DNA from: Fidelibacterota bacterium
GTDB lineage: Bacteria > Pseudomonadota > Alphaproteobacteria > Rhodospirillales > Rhodospirillaceae
Direction: 5' to 3'
Length of the DNA: 44,992 nucleotides
NCBI GenBank assembly: GCA_947476895.1
Contig: CANJRX010000017.1
Location: 1 to 44,992 of the forward strand
Shown: one piece after another, positions 17,307-25,677 of the stretch
How positions within the stretch are numbered: position 1 is the first letter of the stretch
How the letters are laid out: the number at the start of each line of letters is the position of its first letter
Position numbers and translations under genes: made by a program
Notes under the pieces: generated by a model
The model's input: only the letters and a program-made list of their open reading frames with translations
What the model was told of the DNA's origin: nothing
The model's database searches: none

Positions 17307-19181
17307 ATGTTCAAACATATCGATTCATCAAAACGGGCCCTGATCGCCGTCGGCGTGGCCGCGGTGCTATTTTTCGCGGTCAATATGATCTCGAACATCT
17401 GGTTCTCGAACATACGCGCCGATTTCACTGAAGGCCGCGCTTACACGACCTCGAAGCAAATCGCGCCGATTTTTGAGGGCATCACCGAGCCCATCGTTAT
17501 CCGCCTCTATTACTCAGAAGAAATCGGCAAGGTCAGCCCGCGCCATGGTCAGTATTACCAACGCGTGCGCGACCTGTTGCAACAGTACACCAAGCTTGCG
17601 CACGGTATGATCAAGCTTGAGCTTTATAATCCGGCGCGTTTCTCGGATGTGGAAGACCGCGCGGTGGGCTTCGGCCTGCGCGGCCTCGCGCTCAATGATA
17701 ACGGCGATGTCGGCTACTTCGGCCTCGCGGCGACCAACTCCACCGACGACGTGCAGGTGATCCCGTTCTTCTCGGTCGATCGCGACAAGTTCCTGGAATA
17801 TGACCTCACGAAACTTGTCTATAACTTGGCGCGTCCCGAGCAGCCCACGATCGGCCTGATCACGTCACTGAAGATTGAAGGCGGCGAACCGGGGCCCGAC
17901 GGCGCACCGTTGCCGGCCTGGGCTTTCTTGCAGCAGGTGAAGGAATTCTTCCACGTTCAGACGCTGGCCATCGACGTTCCGATTATTCCGGCCGACGTCA
18001 ATCTTCTGCTCCTCGTGCAGCCGACTAACTTGCCGCAGGCGACACAACAAGCCATCGATCAGTTTGTTCTGGGCGGCGGCAAGGCGCTCGTATTTGTCGA
18101 TCCCAATGCCGAGGCTGCCAATCTTCTCTCGACCATGGGCGTCATGGGCAAAGAGACCAAGGGCGACCTGGAAGGCATCAAGCGCCTTCTGACGTCCTGG
18201 GGCGTGAACCTGATCGAGAACAAAGTCGTCGGCGATATCGATTCCGCGATCCGTATCAACATGGCCGAAAACGGCCGGCCTATTCTTAGCGATTATGTCG
18301 CCTGGATGAGCTTGAACCGCGAACACCTCGATCCGAACGATTCCATCACCGGCGATCTGACGCAGATCAATCTCGGCACGTCGGGCGTTCTGGAGCCGGT
18401 GGAAGGTGCCACCACCACCATGACGCCGCTAATCGTCACCGGCGAACGGTCTGAGCGTATCGACATCGAGAAGTTCTCAGGCATGCCGGACATCGTCGGC
18501 ATGTTCCGCGATTTCAAGCCGAGCGGCAGACGCGAAGTTCTTGCAGCCCGCGTCACCGGCCCAGCCAAAAGCGCTTTTGCAAACGCGCCGGCGGCAGCTT
18601 TGAAGGAATCTAAAGATCCGATCAATGTGATCGTCGTCGCCGACAGCGACATCCTGGCGGACCGCTTCTGGGTTCAGATGAACGACATGGGCGGCCAGAA
18701 CGTGATGGTGCCGACGGCCGACAACGGCAGCTTTGTCACCAATGCGCTGGAAAACCTGTCCGGTACAGCGGCGCTGTCATCGCTGCGTGGCCGTGGCGTC
18801 ACCGCACATCCGTTCACACTGCTGGATAACATCCGCCGCGATGCTGAAATGCAGTACCGCTCGAAAGAACAAGCGCTCACCGACCGCCTGACCGAGCTGC
18901 AGAAGCAGGTCGACGCCATGCAGGTGAAGCGCGACGGAACCGGCGCAGCAGTGCTCAGCGATGCCGACAAGAAGACCATCGAAAGCTATCGCGCCGACAT
19001 TCTTTCGACACGCCGCGAGCTGCGCGATGTGCAGGGTGCCTTGCGCGAGAACATCGAACGTCTGCAAAGCACGATCACGTTCGCAAATATCGGCGGCGTG
19101 CCGATACTCTTCGGTTTGATCCTGATTACGGTCGCGGTTGTGCGCATCCGGCGCCGCCGTCGCCGGGCAACGGATCTATAG
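17307..19181 (+). CDS. GldG-family ABC transporter auxiliary protein
   Basis: The 624-aa protein has an N-terminal membrane segment (LIAVGVAAVLFFAVNMI) and a large outside domain with TSKQIAPIFEGITEPIVIRLYYS, the start of the GldG/ABC_transp_aux fold. It ends with a coiled-coil-like helix (RSKEQALTDRLTELQKQVDA), a second membrane segment near 605 and an Arg-rich cytoplasmic tail (RIRRRRRRATDL). GGGGGAAC before the ATG supports the start. It probably forms the periplasmic part of the exporter with the previous two genes. In Bacteroidetes the equivalent protein is needed for gliding; here its role is unknown. Confidence 0.88.
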   Translation: MFKHIDSSKRALIAVGVAAVLFFAVNMISNIWFSNIRADFTEGRAYTTSKQIAPIFEGITEPIVIRLYYSEEIGKVSPRHGQYYQRVRDLLQQYTKLAHGMIKLELYNPARFSDVEDRAVGFGLRGLALNDNGDVGYFGLAATNSTDDVQVIPFFSVDRDKFLEYDLTKLVYNLARPEQPTIGLITSLKIEGGEPGPDGAPLPAWAFLQQVKEFFHVQTLAIDVPIIPADVNLLLLVQPTNLPQATQQAIDQFVLGGGKALVFVDPNAEAANLLSTMGVMGKETKGDLEGIKRLLTSWGVNLIENKVVGDIDSAIRINMAENGRPILSDYVAWMSLNREHLDPNDSITGDLTQINLGTSGVLEPVEGATTTMTPLIVTGERSERIDIEKFSGMPDIVGMFRDFKPSGRREVLAARVTGPAKSAFANAPAAALKESKDPINVIVVADSDILADRFWVQMNDMGGQNVMVPTADNGSFVTNALENLSGTAALSSLRGRGVTAHPFTLLDNIRRDAEMQYRSKEQALTDRLTELQKQVDAMQVKRDGTGAAVLSDADKKTIESYRADILSTRRELRDVQGALRENIERLQSTITFANIGGVPILFGLILITVAVVRIRRRRRRATDL

Positions 19182-19203
19182 GCGCGGGCGAGGGAATCAG
19201 AAC

Positions 19204-20271
19204 ATGACCATTAAATCTTTCACCGCCCTGTGCGCCGTAACGCTTGTGGCACTTGTTCTCGCCATCGTGGCAATCCTCGGCCAGCCGCGGTTTGAGACGT
19301 CCGATCCGCAGAAGGCTTTGGTGTTCCCGAATCTGGTTAAGGATGTCGAGCGCCTGAAGACCGTCGTCGTCCGTCACGCGGGCGAAACCCATTCGTTTGA
19401 TTGGGACGGGAAGAAGTGGACCTCGCGCGATGAGTCCGGCTATCTCGCCAGCCGTGAAAAGCTGACCGGTGTGGTCGTGCTGCTCGCGCAAATGGCCAAG
19501 ATCGAAGGCAAGACCAAAGAACCCTCGCGCTATGCGCGTCTTGAAGTCGAAGACCCCACTGCAAAATCGGGACGTGGCCGCCAAGTGACGTTGATCGATT
19601 CCGACGGCAAAGAAATCGCCAACGTGATCGTCGGCAAGCGCCAGTACAACATGGGCAGCCAGACTAGCAACAGCTACATCCGCGTGCCTGGTGATCCGCA
19701 AGTGTGGCTGGCCTCGGGTGAAATGACCCCGGACATGGCGCTGGCCGATTGGCTTGAGCGCGGTATCGCCGATATCAGTCCGAACCTCATTGCGCGCGTG
19801 ACCGTGACGCATCCGAACGGCGAAAAGGTTGTTGTGGCGCGCTCGTCGCCGGAATCGCCGGCGATGGTGGTTGAGAGCCTGCCCAAGGCCCAGCAGGCAG
19901 CCTCCGCTACAGTCGCAGAAGAATACGCGCGCATCCTGACGGCCATCCAGATGGACGACGTAGAACCCGCCGCCGACAAACCGTTCCCGAAAGATAAAAC
20001 CACGACGGCTGTGATCGAAGGTCTGACCGGCGCTTCCTTTACCGTGGAGATGGCCGAAATTGAAGGCCAGGAATGGATCAAGATCAAAGCAATGGCGCCG
20101 GCTGGCGGCGCGGCTAAGCCGGGTGATTCCGGCATGATCGATCTCAGCACCGACTGGGGTAAAATCGTTGCTGACGTGAACGCCAGAACCGACGGTTGGG
20201 TCTTCAAAGTGCCGGAATTCCAGATCGCGCCCTTGAAGTACCGCTTGGCGGATTTGGCCAAAAAGGCTTAA
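19204..20271 (+). CDS. DUF4340 membrane-anchored protein
   Basis: A 355-aa protein with one N-terminal membrane segment (FTALCAVTLVALVLAIVAIL) and a repeated beta-rich domain of the DUF4340 type. FDWDGKKWTSRD and WVFKVPEFQIAPLKYRLADL are visible landmarks near the start and end. DUF4340 genes commonly follow GldG-like genes, and this one starts 22 bp after it, so it is probably the fourth part of the same export complex. Its exact role is not known. Confidence 0.85.
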   Translation: MTIKSFTALCAVTLVALVLAIVAILGQPRFETSDPQKALVFPNLVKDVERLKTVVVRHAGETHSFDWDGKKWTSRDESGYLASREKLTGVVVLLAQMAKIEGKTKEPSRYARLEVEDPTAKSGRGRQVTLIDSDGKEIANVIVGKRQYNMGSQTSNSYIRVPGDPQVWLASGEMTPDMALADWLERGIADISPNLIARVTVTHPNGEKVVVARSSPESPAMVVESLPKAQQAASATVAEEYARILTAIQMDDVEPAADKPFPKDKTTTAVIEGLTGASFTVEMAEIEGQEWIKIKAMAPAGGAAKPGDSGMIDLSTDWGKIVADVNARTDGWVFKVPEFQIAPLKYRLADLAKKA

Positions 20272-20303
20272 AATTTTCCCATCATTCGATCGGGGGATCG
20301 TCT

Positions 20304-20507
20304 ATGGGAAAGCTTTTCCTGCTCCAGGCGTTTTATTGCATCACGGGCTGCCTGTTTTTCGTCCGTGATCTCTACAACAAAGTTCCAATGAATGAGGGCA
20401 TGGTCAATGCCTTCATCTGGCCCTATGCGCAGTGGCCTGTCATGAAAATGTACGTTCTGCAGGCGGTCGATCCGGTGATGAAAGTCGTCGAGAACGTCAT
20501 CAATTAA
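20304..20507 (+). CDS. Small membrane protein (67 aa) at the end of the Gld-like operon
   Basis: The protein has one likely membrane segment at the N-terminus (LFLLQAFYCITGCLFFV) and an aromatic- and Met-rich rest ending VVENVIN. A GGGGGA ribosome site stands six bases before the ATG. It starts 32 bp after the DUF4340 stop in the same direction, so it may be a small partner of the exporter. No family is recognised. Its stop overlaps the stop of the minus-strand 48-aa gene. Confidence 0.7.
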   Translation: MGKLFLLQAFYCITGCLFFVRDLYNKVPMNEGMVNAFIWPYAQWPVMKMYVLQAVDPVMKVVENVIN

Positions 20508-20650
20508 TCCGGACGATGCGTTTCCCGCCAACGGGCGTAGGCCTCGCGCATACGTTCACGCCGCTTCTTGCAAGCGGGGCAGGGCAGCGCCATCGCTAAT
20601 CCAAAAATAACGGCCACGCCTATAGCTGCCGCAATCAGCAGAGTGGTCAT
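20504..20650 (-). CDS. Small membrane protein with CPAC motif (48 aa)
   Basis: This short gene has an N-terminal membrane helix (TTLLIAAAIGVAVIFGLAMAL) followed by CPACKKRR and a helical, Arg-rich cytoplasmic tail. The Cys-x-x-Cys may bind metal or exchange a disulphide. Its ATG overlaps the stop of the ferredoxin gene as ATGA (20647-20650), the usual sign of translational coupling, and its stop overlaps the stop of the opposite 67-aa gene. No family is recognised. Open frame, overlap and sensible composition support it. Confidence 0.7.
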   Translation of the reverse strand: MTTLLIAAAIGVAVIFGLAMALPCPACKKRRERMREAYARWRETHRPD

Positions 20651-20994
20651 GGCGGCGGGTCTTGGGACGCTAAAGCTTTGCGGCGTTCGGCTTCGGCGCG
20701 GATTTTCACCATAATGTTCTCAATGGCGGCGTCGGAGAGATCGCCCTGCAGATTGAAATAGTCTGCGCCCTGAATCTTCAGGTTCGGACCGTTCATGCAA
20801 TTGTTCATGCAGGGTCCGCGCGTGATGCTGGCGGGAATGCGCTCGGCGGTGATCAGGCGTTCCAGCGCATCGGCCAAGCCGCGGCTGCCGCGCCCACCGC
20901 AGGACGGCAGGCGGTCTGTGTTCAGTCGTTTGTTAATGCAAATCCGCACCGTGAACAGCGGCGCGACCGGCATGGACCATTCGCCTTCCATCAT
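20647..20994 (-). CDS. Thioredoxin-like [2Fe-2S] ferredoxin
   Basis: The 115-aa protein has the four cysteines of the thioredoxin-like ferredoxin family: C19 and C32 (12 residues between) and C62 and C66 (GPCMNNC). They would hold one [2Fe-2S] cluster for electron transfer in the cytoplasm. Such proteins often serve hydrogenases, cobalamin synthesis or unknown redox enzymes; no such enzyme lies next to it. Several starts are possible: 20994, 20991 and 20973. The last gives a protein beginning MPVAPLFTVRIC. It is coupled to the 48-aa CPAC protein. Confidence 0.85.
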   Translation of the reverse strand: MMEGEWSMPVAPLFTVRICINKRLNTDRLPSCGGRGSRGLADALERLITAERIPASITRGPCMNNCMNGPNLKIQGADYFNLQGDLSDAAIENIMVKIRAEAERRKALASQDPPP

Positions 20995-21041
20995 GCTCCG
21001 AATGTAAGGCGCGAGCCGGCTTGCCGCAATGCGCGAGAGGC

Positions 21042-21488
21042 CTAAAAGGCCGCTGCGGCAGCCCTGATCACACGCAGGGTTTCATCCCAGATTCCGTGCT
21101 GACCAAGGTCTGCTAACGGGAACCAGCGTACATCGGCGGCATCATCGCCGGCACGGGGTTCGCCGTTCATCCAGGCTGCACGGTAATCGATTAGGGTCAG
21201 GTGGCGTTCTACATCGCCGCCCGGTGCGCGGAAAACGGCATCTACCACATCGACCAGGGTGAGCTCGCCGAGCGTGACGCCGGTCTCTTCAAACACTTCA
21301 CGGCGCGCGGTTTCGTGCAGGGTTTCGCCCCACTGCTGGCGTCCGCCTGGGATGCTCCATTCGCCCTGGCGCGGTGGCCGCCCGCGCAAGATGAGCAAAA
21401 CCTCAAGCCCGGCGGTGCCCGCCCGCAGAATCACGACACCCACACCAATCGTGGGCCGTTTTGGATCGTCTGGATTGCTTTGGCTCAT
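21042..21488 (-). CDS. Nudix hydrolase
   Basis: The 148-aa protein has a perfect Nudix box (residues 49-71): G, five residues, E, seven residues, REVFEETGV. These enzymes cut nucleoside diphosphates linked to another group, often oxidised or ADP-ribose-type nucleotides; the exact substrate is not clear. The start at 21488 (MSQSNPDD) is preferred; a longer in-frame start at 21530 would overlap the oppositely directed DUF502 gene, which starts 18 bp away. The two genes must share a very short, overlapping control region. Confidence 0.9.
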   Translation of the reverse strand: MSQSNPDDPKRPTIGVGVVILRAGTAGLEVLLILRGRPPRQGEWSIPGGRQQWGETLHETARREVFEETGVTLGELTLVDVVDAVFRAPGGDVERHLTLIDYRAAWMNGEPRAGDDAADVRWFPLADLGQHGIWDETLRVIRAAAAAF

Positions 21489-21505
21489 GCTGTCATGATG
21501 ATGGC

Positions 21506-22192
21506 ATGAGTGACCCGGTATCGCCACCACCCGTAGCCCAAACCGTAACCCTGCCGTGGCGGCGGTCGTTGGCCGCGCGGCTGCGCAACTATTTCCTGGC
21601 GGGCCTGCTGCTGACGGCGCCCATTACGTTGACGCTATATGCCGCCTGGCTGGTGGTCGATTATGTCGATACCGTCGTCACGGGCCTGATCCCTGAGCAC
21701 TACAACCCCAATACTTATCTGCCGTTCGCCGTGCCGGGCTTAGGCCTCATCATTCTCGTGGTGGTGCTGACAGTCATCGGCTTTCTAACGGCGAACTTCC
21801 TGGGCCGCATGATGGTGCGCCTAGGCGAGCGCATCGTTGCGCGGTTGCCGATCATCCGCAGCTTCTATTCAGCGGTGAAACAGATTTTCGAGACCGTGTT
21901 CTCGAAACAGGCCCAGTCGTTCCGTGAAGTGGTGCTGGTGGAATATCCGCGCAAGGAAATGTGGGCGTTAGGCTTGGTGATCGCTAAATCCGCGCCGGAG
22001 ATTCAAGCTAAAGCGCCGGAGGAACTGCACAGCGTTTTCATTCCGACGATGTCGTTCACGTCTGGTTACCTAGTGTTCATGCCGCGCAAGGACATGACGA
22101 CGCTGGATATGACGGTCGAGGAATGTTTGAAGATGGTGGTTTCGGGCGGGATCGTTGTGCCGCCGGTGAAGAAAGCGATTATTGGAGGATAG
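21506..22192 (+). CDS. DUF502 family inner-membrane protein
   Basis: A 228-aa protein with two strong membrane segments (about 25-50 and 70-95) and the hallmark RLPIIRSFYSAVKQIFETVF that defines the DUF502 family. Function in bacteria is not established; plant relatives (LCV-like) are linked to stress. ATG 21506 was chosen; a longer start at 21461 would run through the divergent Nudix start. It is followed after one base by msrA, with which it is probably co-transcribed. Confidence 0.88.
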   Translation: MSDPVSPPPVAQTVTLPWRRSLAARLRNYFLAGLLLTAPITLTLYAAWLVVDYVDTVVTGLIPEHYNPNTYLPFAVPGLGLIILVVVLTVIGFLTANFLGRMMVRLGERIVARLPIIRSFYSAVKQIFETVFSKQAQSFREVVLVEYPRKEMWALGLVIAKSAPEIQAKAPEELHSVFIPTMSFTSGYLVFMPRKDMTTLDMTVEECLKMVVSGGIVVPPVKKAIIGG

Positions 22193-22193
22193 A

Positions 22194-22889
22194 ATGACCG
22201 TATCCGCCCGCACGAGCTTGCTATGTCTGACACTGCTGATGGCCGGGCCAAGTGTGGCTGCCGAAGCGGGCCACGCTATTCCGGCTGCCGCCGCCGATGA
22301 AAGACCGGCGCAGAAAACGTCTGCCGTTGCAGTTTTCGCAGGCGGGTGCTTCTGGGGTGTGCAGGGCGTATTTCAACACACGACCGGCGTCATCAATGCC
22401 GTGTCCGGCTATGCTGGCGGCGAGAAGAATACTGCGGATTATAACACGGTGAGCGACGGCGATAGCGGTCATGCTGAAGCGGTTCAGATTACCTACGATC
22501 CGAGCAAGATTACCTACGGCAAATTGCTGCAGATATTCTTCTCAGTGGCGCATAATCCGACACAGTTGAACCGTCAGGGCCCGGATACGGGAACCCAATA
22601 TCGTTCGGCGATTTTTCCGTTGAATGACGAACAGGCGGCTGTAGCCAAAGCGTACATTGCGCAGCTGAACGGGGCGAAGGCGTTTAAGAACACCGTCGTA
22701 ACTAAGGTGGAGGCGGGCAAAGCTTTCTATCCGGCGGAAAGCTATCACCAGGATTACATGACGAGGAATCCTGATGAGCCTTATATCGCCGTCAACGATC
22801 TGCCCAAGATCGGCGAATTGAAGAAGTATTTCCCAGATTCTTATCGCGCCAAGCCCGTGCTGGTGGGTGTCGCGAAAACGAATAACTAG
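22194..22889 (+). CDS. msrA: Periplasmic peptide methionine sulfoxide reductase MsrA
   Basis: MsrA reduces the S-form of methionine sulfoxide in proteins. The catalytic motif GCFWG is present (Cys52), followed by GVINAVSGYAGG and GHAEAVQITYDP. The N-terminus is a signal peptide (cleavage near SVAAEA), so this copy acts in the periplasm. After the signal peptide the only cysteine is the catalytic one, so there is no resolving Cys in the protein and reduction must come from another thiol. GGAGG stands before ATG 22194. It is tightly placed behind the DUF502 gene. Confidence 0.95.
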   Translation: MTVSARTSLLCLTLLMAGPSVAAEAGHAIPAAAADERPAQKTSAVAVFAGGCFWGVQGVFQHTTGVINAVSGYAGGEKNTADYNTVSDGDSGHAEAVQITYDPSKITYGKLLQIFFSVAHNPTQLNRQGPDTGTQYRSAIFPLNDEQAAVAKAYIAQLNGAKAFKNTVVTKVEAGKAFYPAESYHQDYMTRNPDEPYIAVNDLPKIGELKKYFPDSYRAKPVLVGVAKTNN

Positions 22890-22900
22890 CTGAGCTTATT

Positions 22901-22996
22901 CCTCCCCCTGAAAGGGGGAGGTCAGGTGGGGGTCGTTGAAGTTGCCCGGTCGTCGCGAAAACGACCCCTCCCTAACCCTCCCCTTGCAGGGGAGGG
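22901..22996. repeat. Palindromic intergenic repeat between msrA and recG
   Basis: Two short hairpins, CCTCCCCC/GGGGGAGG (22901-22921) and CCCTCCCC/GGGGAGGG (22976-22996), are joined by arms that also pair (GGGGTCGTT near 22930 with AACGACCCC near 22970). The whole stretch can thus fold as one long imperfect cruciform. It looks like the G/C-tract palindromic repeats scattered in alphaproteobacterial genomes. Lying between two convergent genes it may also end transcription from both sides. Confidence 0.6.
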
Positions 22997-23009
22997 AACG
23001 TAGAATGAA

Positions 23010-25106
23010 TCACCCTGATCTGAGTGTCCTGACCGCATCGTCCTGTTCGAACAGGTAGAGCAACGTTCGCAAAGCCTCGCCGCGCTGGGTTTCCAAGTTG
23101 GCGTCGCGTGCGATGATGAGTTTGGCGTCGTCGGAGGCTGCTGCGAGCAACTCTCTATGAGCGACGAGGTCCGCAAGCTTGAACTCCTGATGACCGCTTT
23201 GACGCGTGCCCAGGAGTTCGCCGCTGCCGCGCAGTTCCAAGTCCTTTTCGGCGATAATAAAGCCGTCTTCGGTGTCGCGCATGATTTCCAGGCGCGCCTT
23301 GGCGGTTTCGGTGAGCGGGGCGACGTATAGCAGCAGGCAAGTTCCAGCCTTGCCGCCGCGTCCCACGCGCCCGCGCAATTGATGGAGCTGCGCGAGGCCA
23401 AACCGCTCGGCATGTTCGATGACCATTATCGTCGCGTCCGGCACGTCCACGCCCACTTCGATCACGGTCGTGGCGACTAGAACCTTTGAGCCGTTAGGTG
23501 AGGTGAAGGACTCCATGGCGGCGTCTTTTTCCGCCGGCTTCATCTGACCGTGAATGAGCGCGGCATTCATGCCGAGCAGGCCTTTGAGGTGCGCGTAGCG
23601 TTCCTCGGCCGCGGCCAAGTCGAGGTCCTCGGACTCTTCGACAAGTGGGCAAACCCAATAGACTTTTCCGCCTTTGGCTACAGCGCGCTGGATGCCGTCA
23701 ACAATCTCGTCAAGGCGTTCGATGTTTACGAGCCGCGTATCCACTGGCATACGCCCCGGCGGCTTTTCATCAAGCCGCGAAACATCCATATCGCCATAAG
23801 CGGTAAGGGTGAGCGTGCGCGGGATGGGTGTGGCCGTCATCACCAGCATGTCGGTGCCATCGCCTTTGGCAGCCAGTTCCAGACGTTGATGCACGCCGAA
23901 GCGGTGTTGCTCGTCGATGACGGCAAAGGCCAGGTCGTGGAAGTCGACCTCTTTCTGAAACAGCGCATGGGTGCCGACAATGATGTGCACTTTGCCGGCG
24001 GCGATTTCATCCATCACGGCATTGCGCGCCGCACCCTTGATGCGGCCCGTGAGCACTTCAACGCGAACGCCTACCGCCTCACATAGCGGGCGCAAGGTTT
24101 CAAAATGCTGTTGTGCGAGAATTTCCGTGGGCGCCATGAGCGCAGCCTGAGCGCCGGTTTCCACAGCCGCCAGCATGGCCATGAGGGCCACGATGGTTTT
24201 GCCGCTCCCGACATCGCCTTGCAGCAAACGCAACATGCGTGTCTCGCTTGCCATGTCGGTGAAGATTTCATCGAGCGTGCGGACCTGTGCGCCGGTCATG
24301 CTGTAGGGCAGGGCGGCTTTGACTTTGGCGCGGAGGGCGCCGTCGCCAACCAGTTTTCGTCCACGCCGCTTGCGCGTTTTCAGACGGGTCAAGGCCAAGG
24401 CCAGCTGATTTGACAAAAGTTCATCAAAGGCGAGGCGTGCGCGGGCAGGGTGGCTCGGGAGCAGATCATCCTCACCGCCCGGCACGTGAGCGCTGCGAAC
24501 TGCATCGCGCCATGACGGCCAGGCTTGGCGCGCGTAGTAAGCGGGGTCTTGCCATTCCGGCAACTCCGGCACTTTTTGCAAAGCCGCACGCATGGCTTTA
24601 TCGAGAATCTTGGGCGAAAGGCCTTCGGTCATGGGATAGACCGGCTCTACCCGCTTCACGTCCTCGATTTGGTTTAGCGGTACGATGTGGTCCGGGTGCG
24701 TCATCTGGCGGCGACCGTCGAACACTTCGATCTTGCCGCTGATCACACGTTTTTCGCCGACGGGCAGTGTGCGTTCCAGGTAGTCGGCATGACCGTGGAA
24801 GAACACCAGCGTGATCTTACCGGTTTCGTCGCCGCAGGTGATGCGGTAGGGCACTTTGCTGCGCGGTGGCGGCGGGGCATGGGCCAGCACTTCGACCGTA
24901 AGCGTGGCGATTTTGCCGGCCGGCGCGTCGCCGACTTTGGGCGCGAAGCGGCGGTCCAGCACGCCGCTCGGCAGGTGCCACAGCATGTTGACCACATTCT
25001 CACCCACCAGCTTTTCGACGAACTTCACCAAGCGCGGCCCAATGCCCGGCAAGGTCATGACCTTGGCGAACAGGGGGAACAGCACAGGGGGGCGAAGGGC
25101 GGCCAT
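23010..25106 (-). CDS. recG: ATP-dependent DNA helicase RecG
   Basis: RecG remodels stalled forks and recombination branches. The 698-aa protein has the N-terminal wedge/OB domain (about 60-160), Walker A GDVGSGKT (297-304), the DEQH box (398-401) in VIDEQHRFGV, and the TATPIPRTL motif. Later come QLRGRVGRGG and the C-terminal TRG-like region ending around SGELLGTRQSGHQEF. Length is normal for the family. It is divergent from sdhE and near mfd, a conserved arrangement in Alphaproteobacteria. The palindromic element lies just after its stop. Confidence 0.97.
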   Translation of the reverse strand: MAALRPPVLFPLFAKVMTLPGIGPRLVKFVEKLVGENVVNMLWHLPSGVLDRRFAPKVGDAPAGKIATLTVEVLAHAPPPPRSKVPYRITCGDETGKITLVFFHGHADYLERTLPVGEKRVISGKIEVFDGRRQMTHPDHIVPLNQIEDVKRVEPVYPMTEGLSPKILDKAMRAALQKVPELPEWQDPAYYARQAWPSWRDAVRSAHVPGGEDDLLPSHPARARLAFDELLSNQLALALTRLKTRKRRGRKLVGDGALRAKVKAALPYSMTGAQVRTLDEIFTDMASETRMLRLLQGDVGSGKTIVALMAMLAAVETGAQAALMAPTEILAQQHFETLRPLCEAVGVRVEVLTGRIKGAARNAVMDEIAAGKVHIIVGTHALFQKEVDFHDLAFAVIDEQHRFGVHQRLELAAKGDGTDMLVMTATPIPRTLTLTAYGDMDVSRLDEKPPGRMPVDTRLVNIERLDEIVDGIQRAVAKGGKVYWVCPLVEESEDLDLAAAEERYAHLKGLLGMNAALIHGQMKPAEKDAAMESFTSPNGSKVLVATTVIEVGVDVPDATIMVIEHAERFGLAQLHQLRGRVGRGGKAGTCLLLYVAPLTETAKARLEIMRDTEDGFIIAEKDLELRGSGELLGTRQSGHQEFKLADLVAHRELLAAASDDAKLIIARDANLETQRGEALRTLLYLFEQDDAVRTLRSG

Positions 25107-25250
25107 AAGGGCTTGAGAACTCTTGGAATTAAGGTGGGCTGACAGGCTTAAGTAATAGCATTATATCCAAAGCGAACCCACGGGAGACCAAGCTGATTTG
25201 GTCAGGCCCGGGGGATGCTTTTGTTTAATCGCATTATTTCGGCCCATTTC

Positions 25251-25523
25251 ATGACCCTGCCAGCCGATCCCCGCCGCCGTCGCATCCTGTACCGCGCCAC
25301 CCATCGCGGCACCAAGGAATCCGACGCCATTATCGGGGGCTACTTCACCCGCGTCGCGGCCAGCCTGCCCGACGACAAGTTGGACGAGGTCGATGAACTA
25401 CTGGATGAGGCCGATTTGGACATCGTCGACTGGCTCATGGGTCGAAGTCCGGTGCCGGAGCGTTGGAAGAACACGGTATTTGATGAAGTGATCGCTTACT
25501 ACCAGAGTTTGGGGGCGCGCTAA
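25251..25523 (+). CDS. sdhE: Succinate dehydrogenase assembly factor SdhE
   Basis: SdhE helps attach FAD to the SdhA subunit of succinate dehydrogenase. The 90-aa protein carries the key RGxxE motif (R19, G20, E23 in HRGTKESD), and the typical WLMGRSPVPERW turn near the middle. ATG 25251 gives a protein of family length; an earlier in-frame start at 25215 adds 12 poorly conserved residues. It is divergently placed from recG and precedes mfd. Confidence 0.93.
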   Translation: MTLPADPRRRRILYRATHRGTKESDAIIGGYFTRVAASLPDDKLDEVDELLDEADLDIVDWLMGRSPVPERWKNTVFDEVIAYYQSLGAR

Positions 25524-25542
25524 CTCCACCACTCCACTGTCG

Positions 25543-25563
25543 CCCTGGGATTTATTCCCAGGG
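25543..25563. repeat. Hairpin after sdhE
   Basis: CCCTGGGA and TCCCAGGG form a perfect 8-bp stem with a TTTAT loop, 20 bases after the sdhE stop. It could end sdhE transcription, or belong with the similar hairpin at 25635 to a scattered repeat family. Confidence 0.5.
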
Positions 25564-25634
25564 CCCAGGGTGGCCAGACTGAATTTCGTAACCACCTTAA
25601 TCGGCGTGACTGAAACTGAATTCTCTAACCCTGG

Positions 25635-25657
25635 ATCCTGGGGACAAGCCCCAGGAT
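25635..25657. repeat. Hairpin just upstream of mfd
   Basis: ATCCTGGGG and CCCCAGGAT form a perfect 9-bp stem with an ACAAG loop, ending 20 bases before the mfd ATG. It has the same CCTGGG-type core as the hairpin at 25543, and the two frame an 70-bp spacer. Such elements are common between alphaproteobacterial genes. Here it sits where a promoter or ribosome site would be expected. Confidence 0.5.
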
Positions 25658-25677
25658 GACCAAAAAATAAAAGTTCG

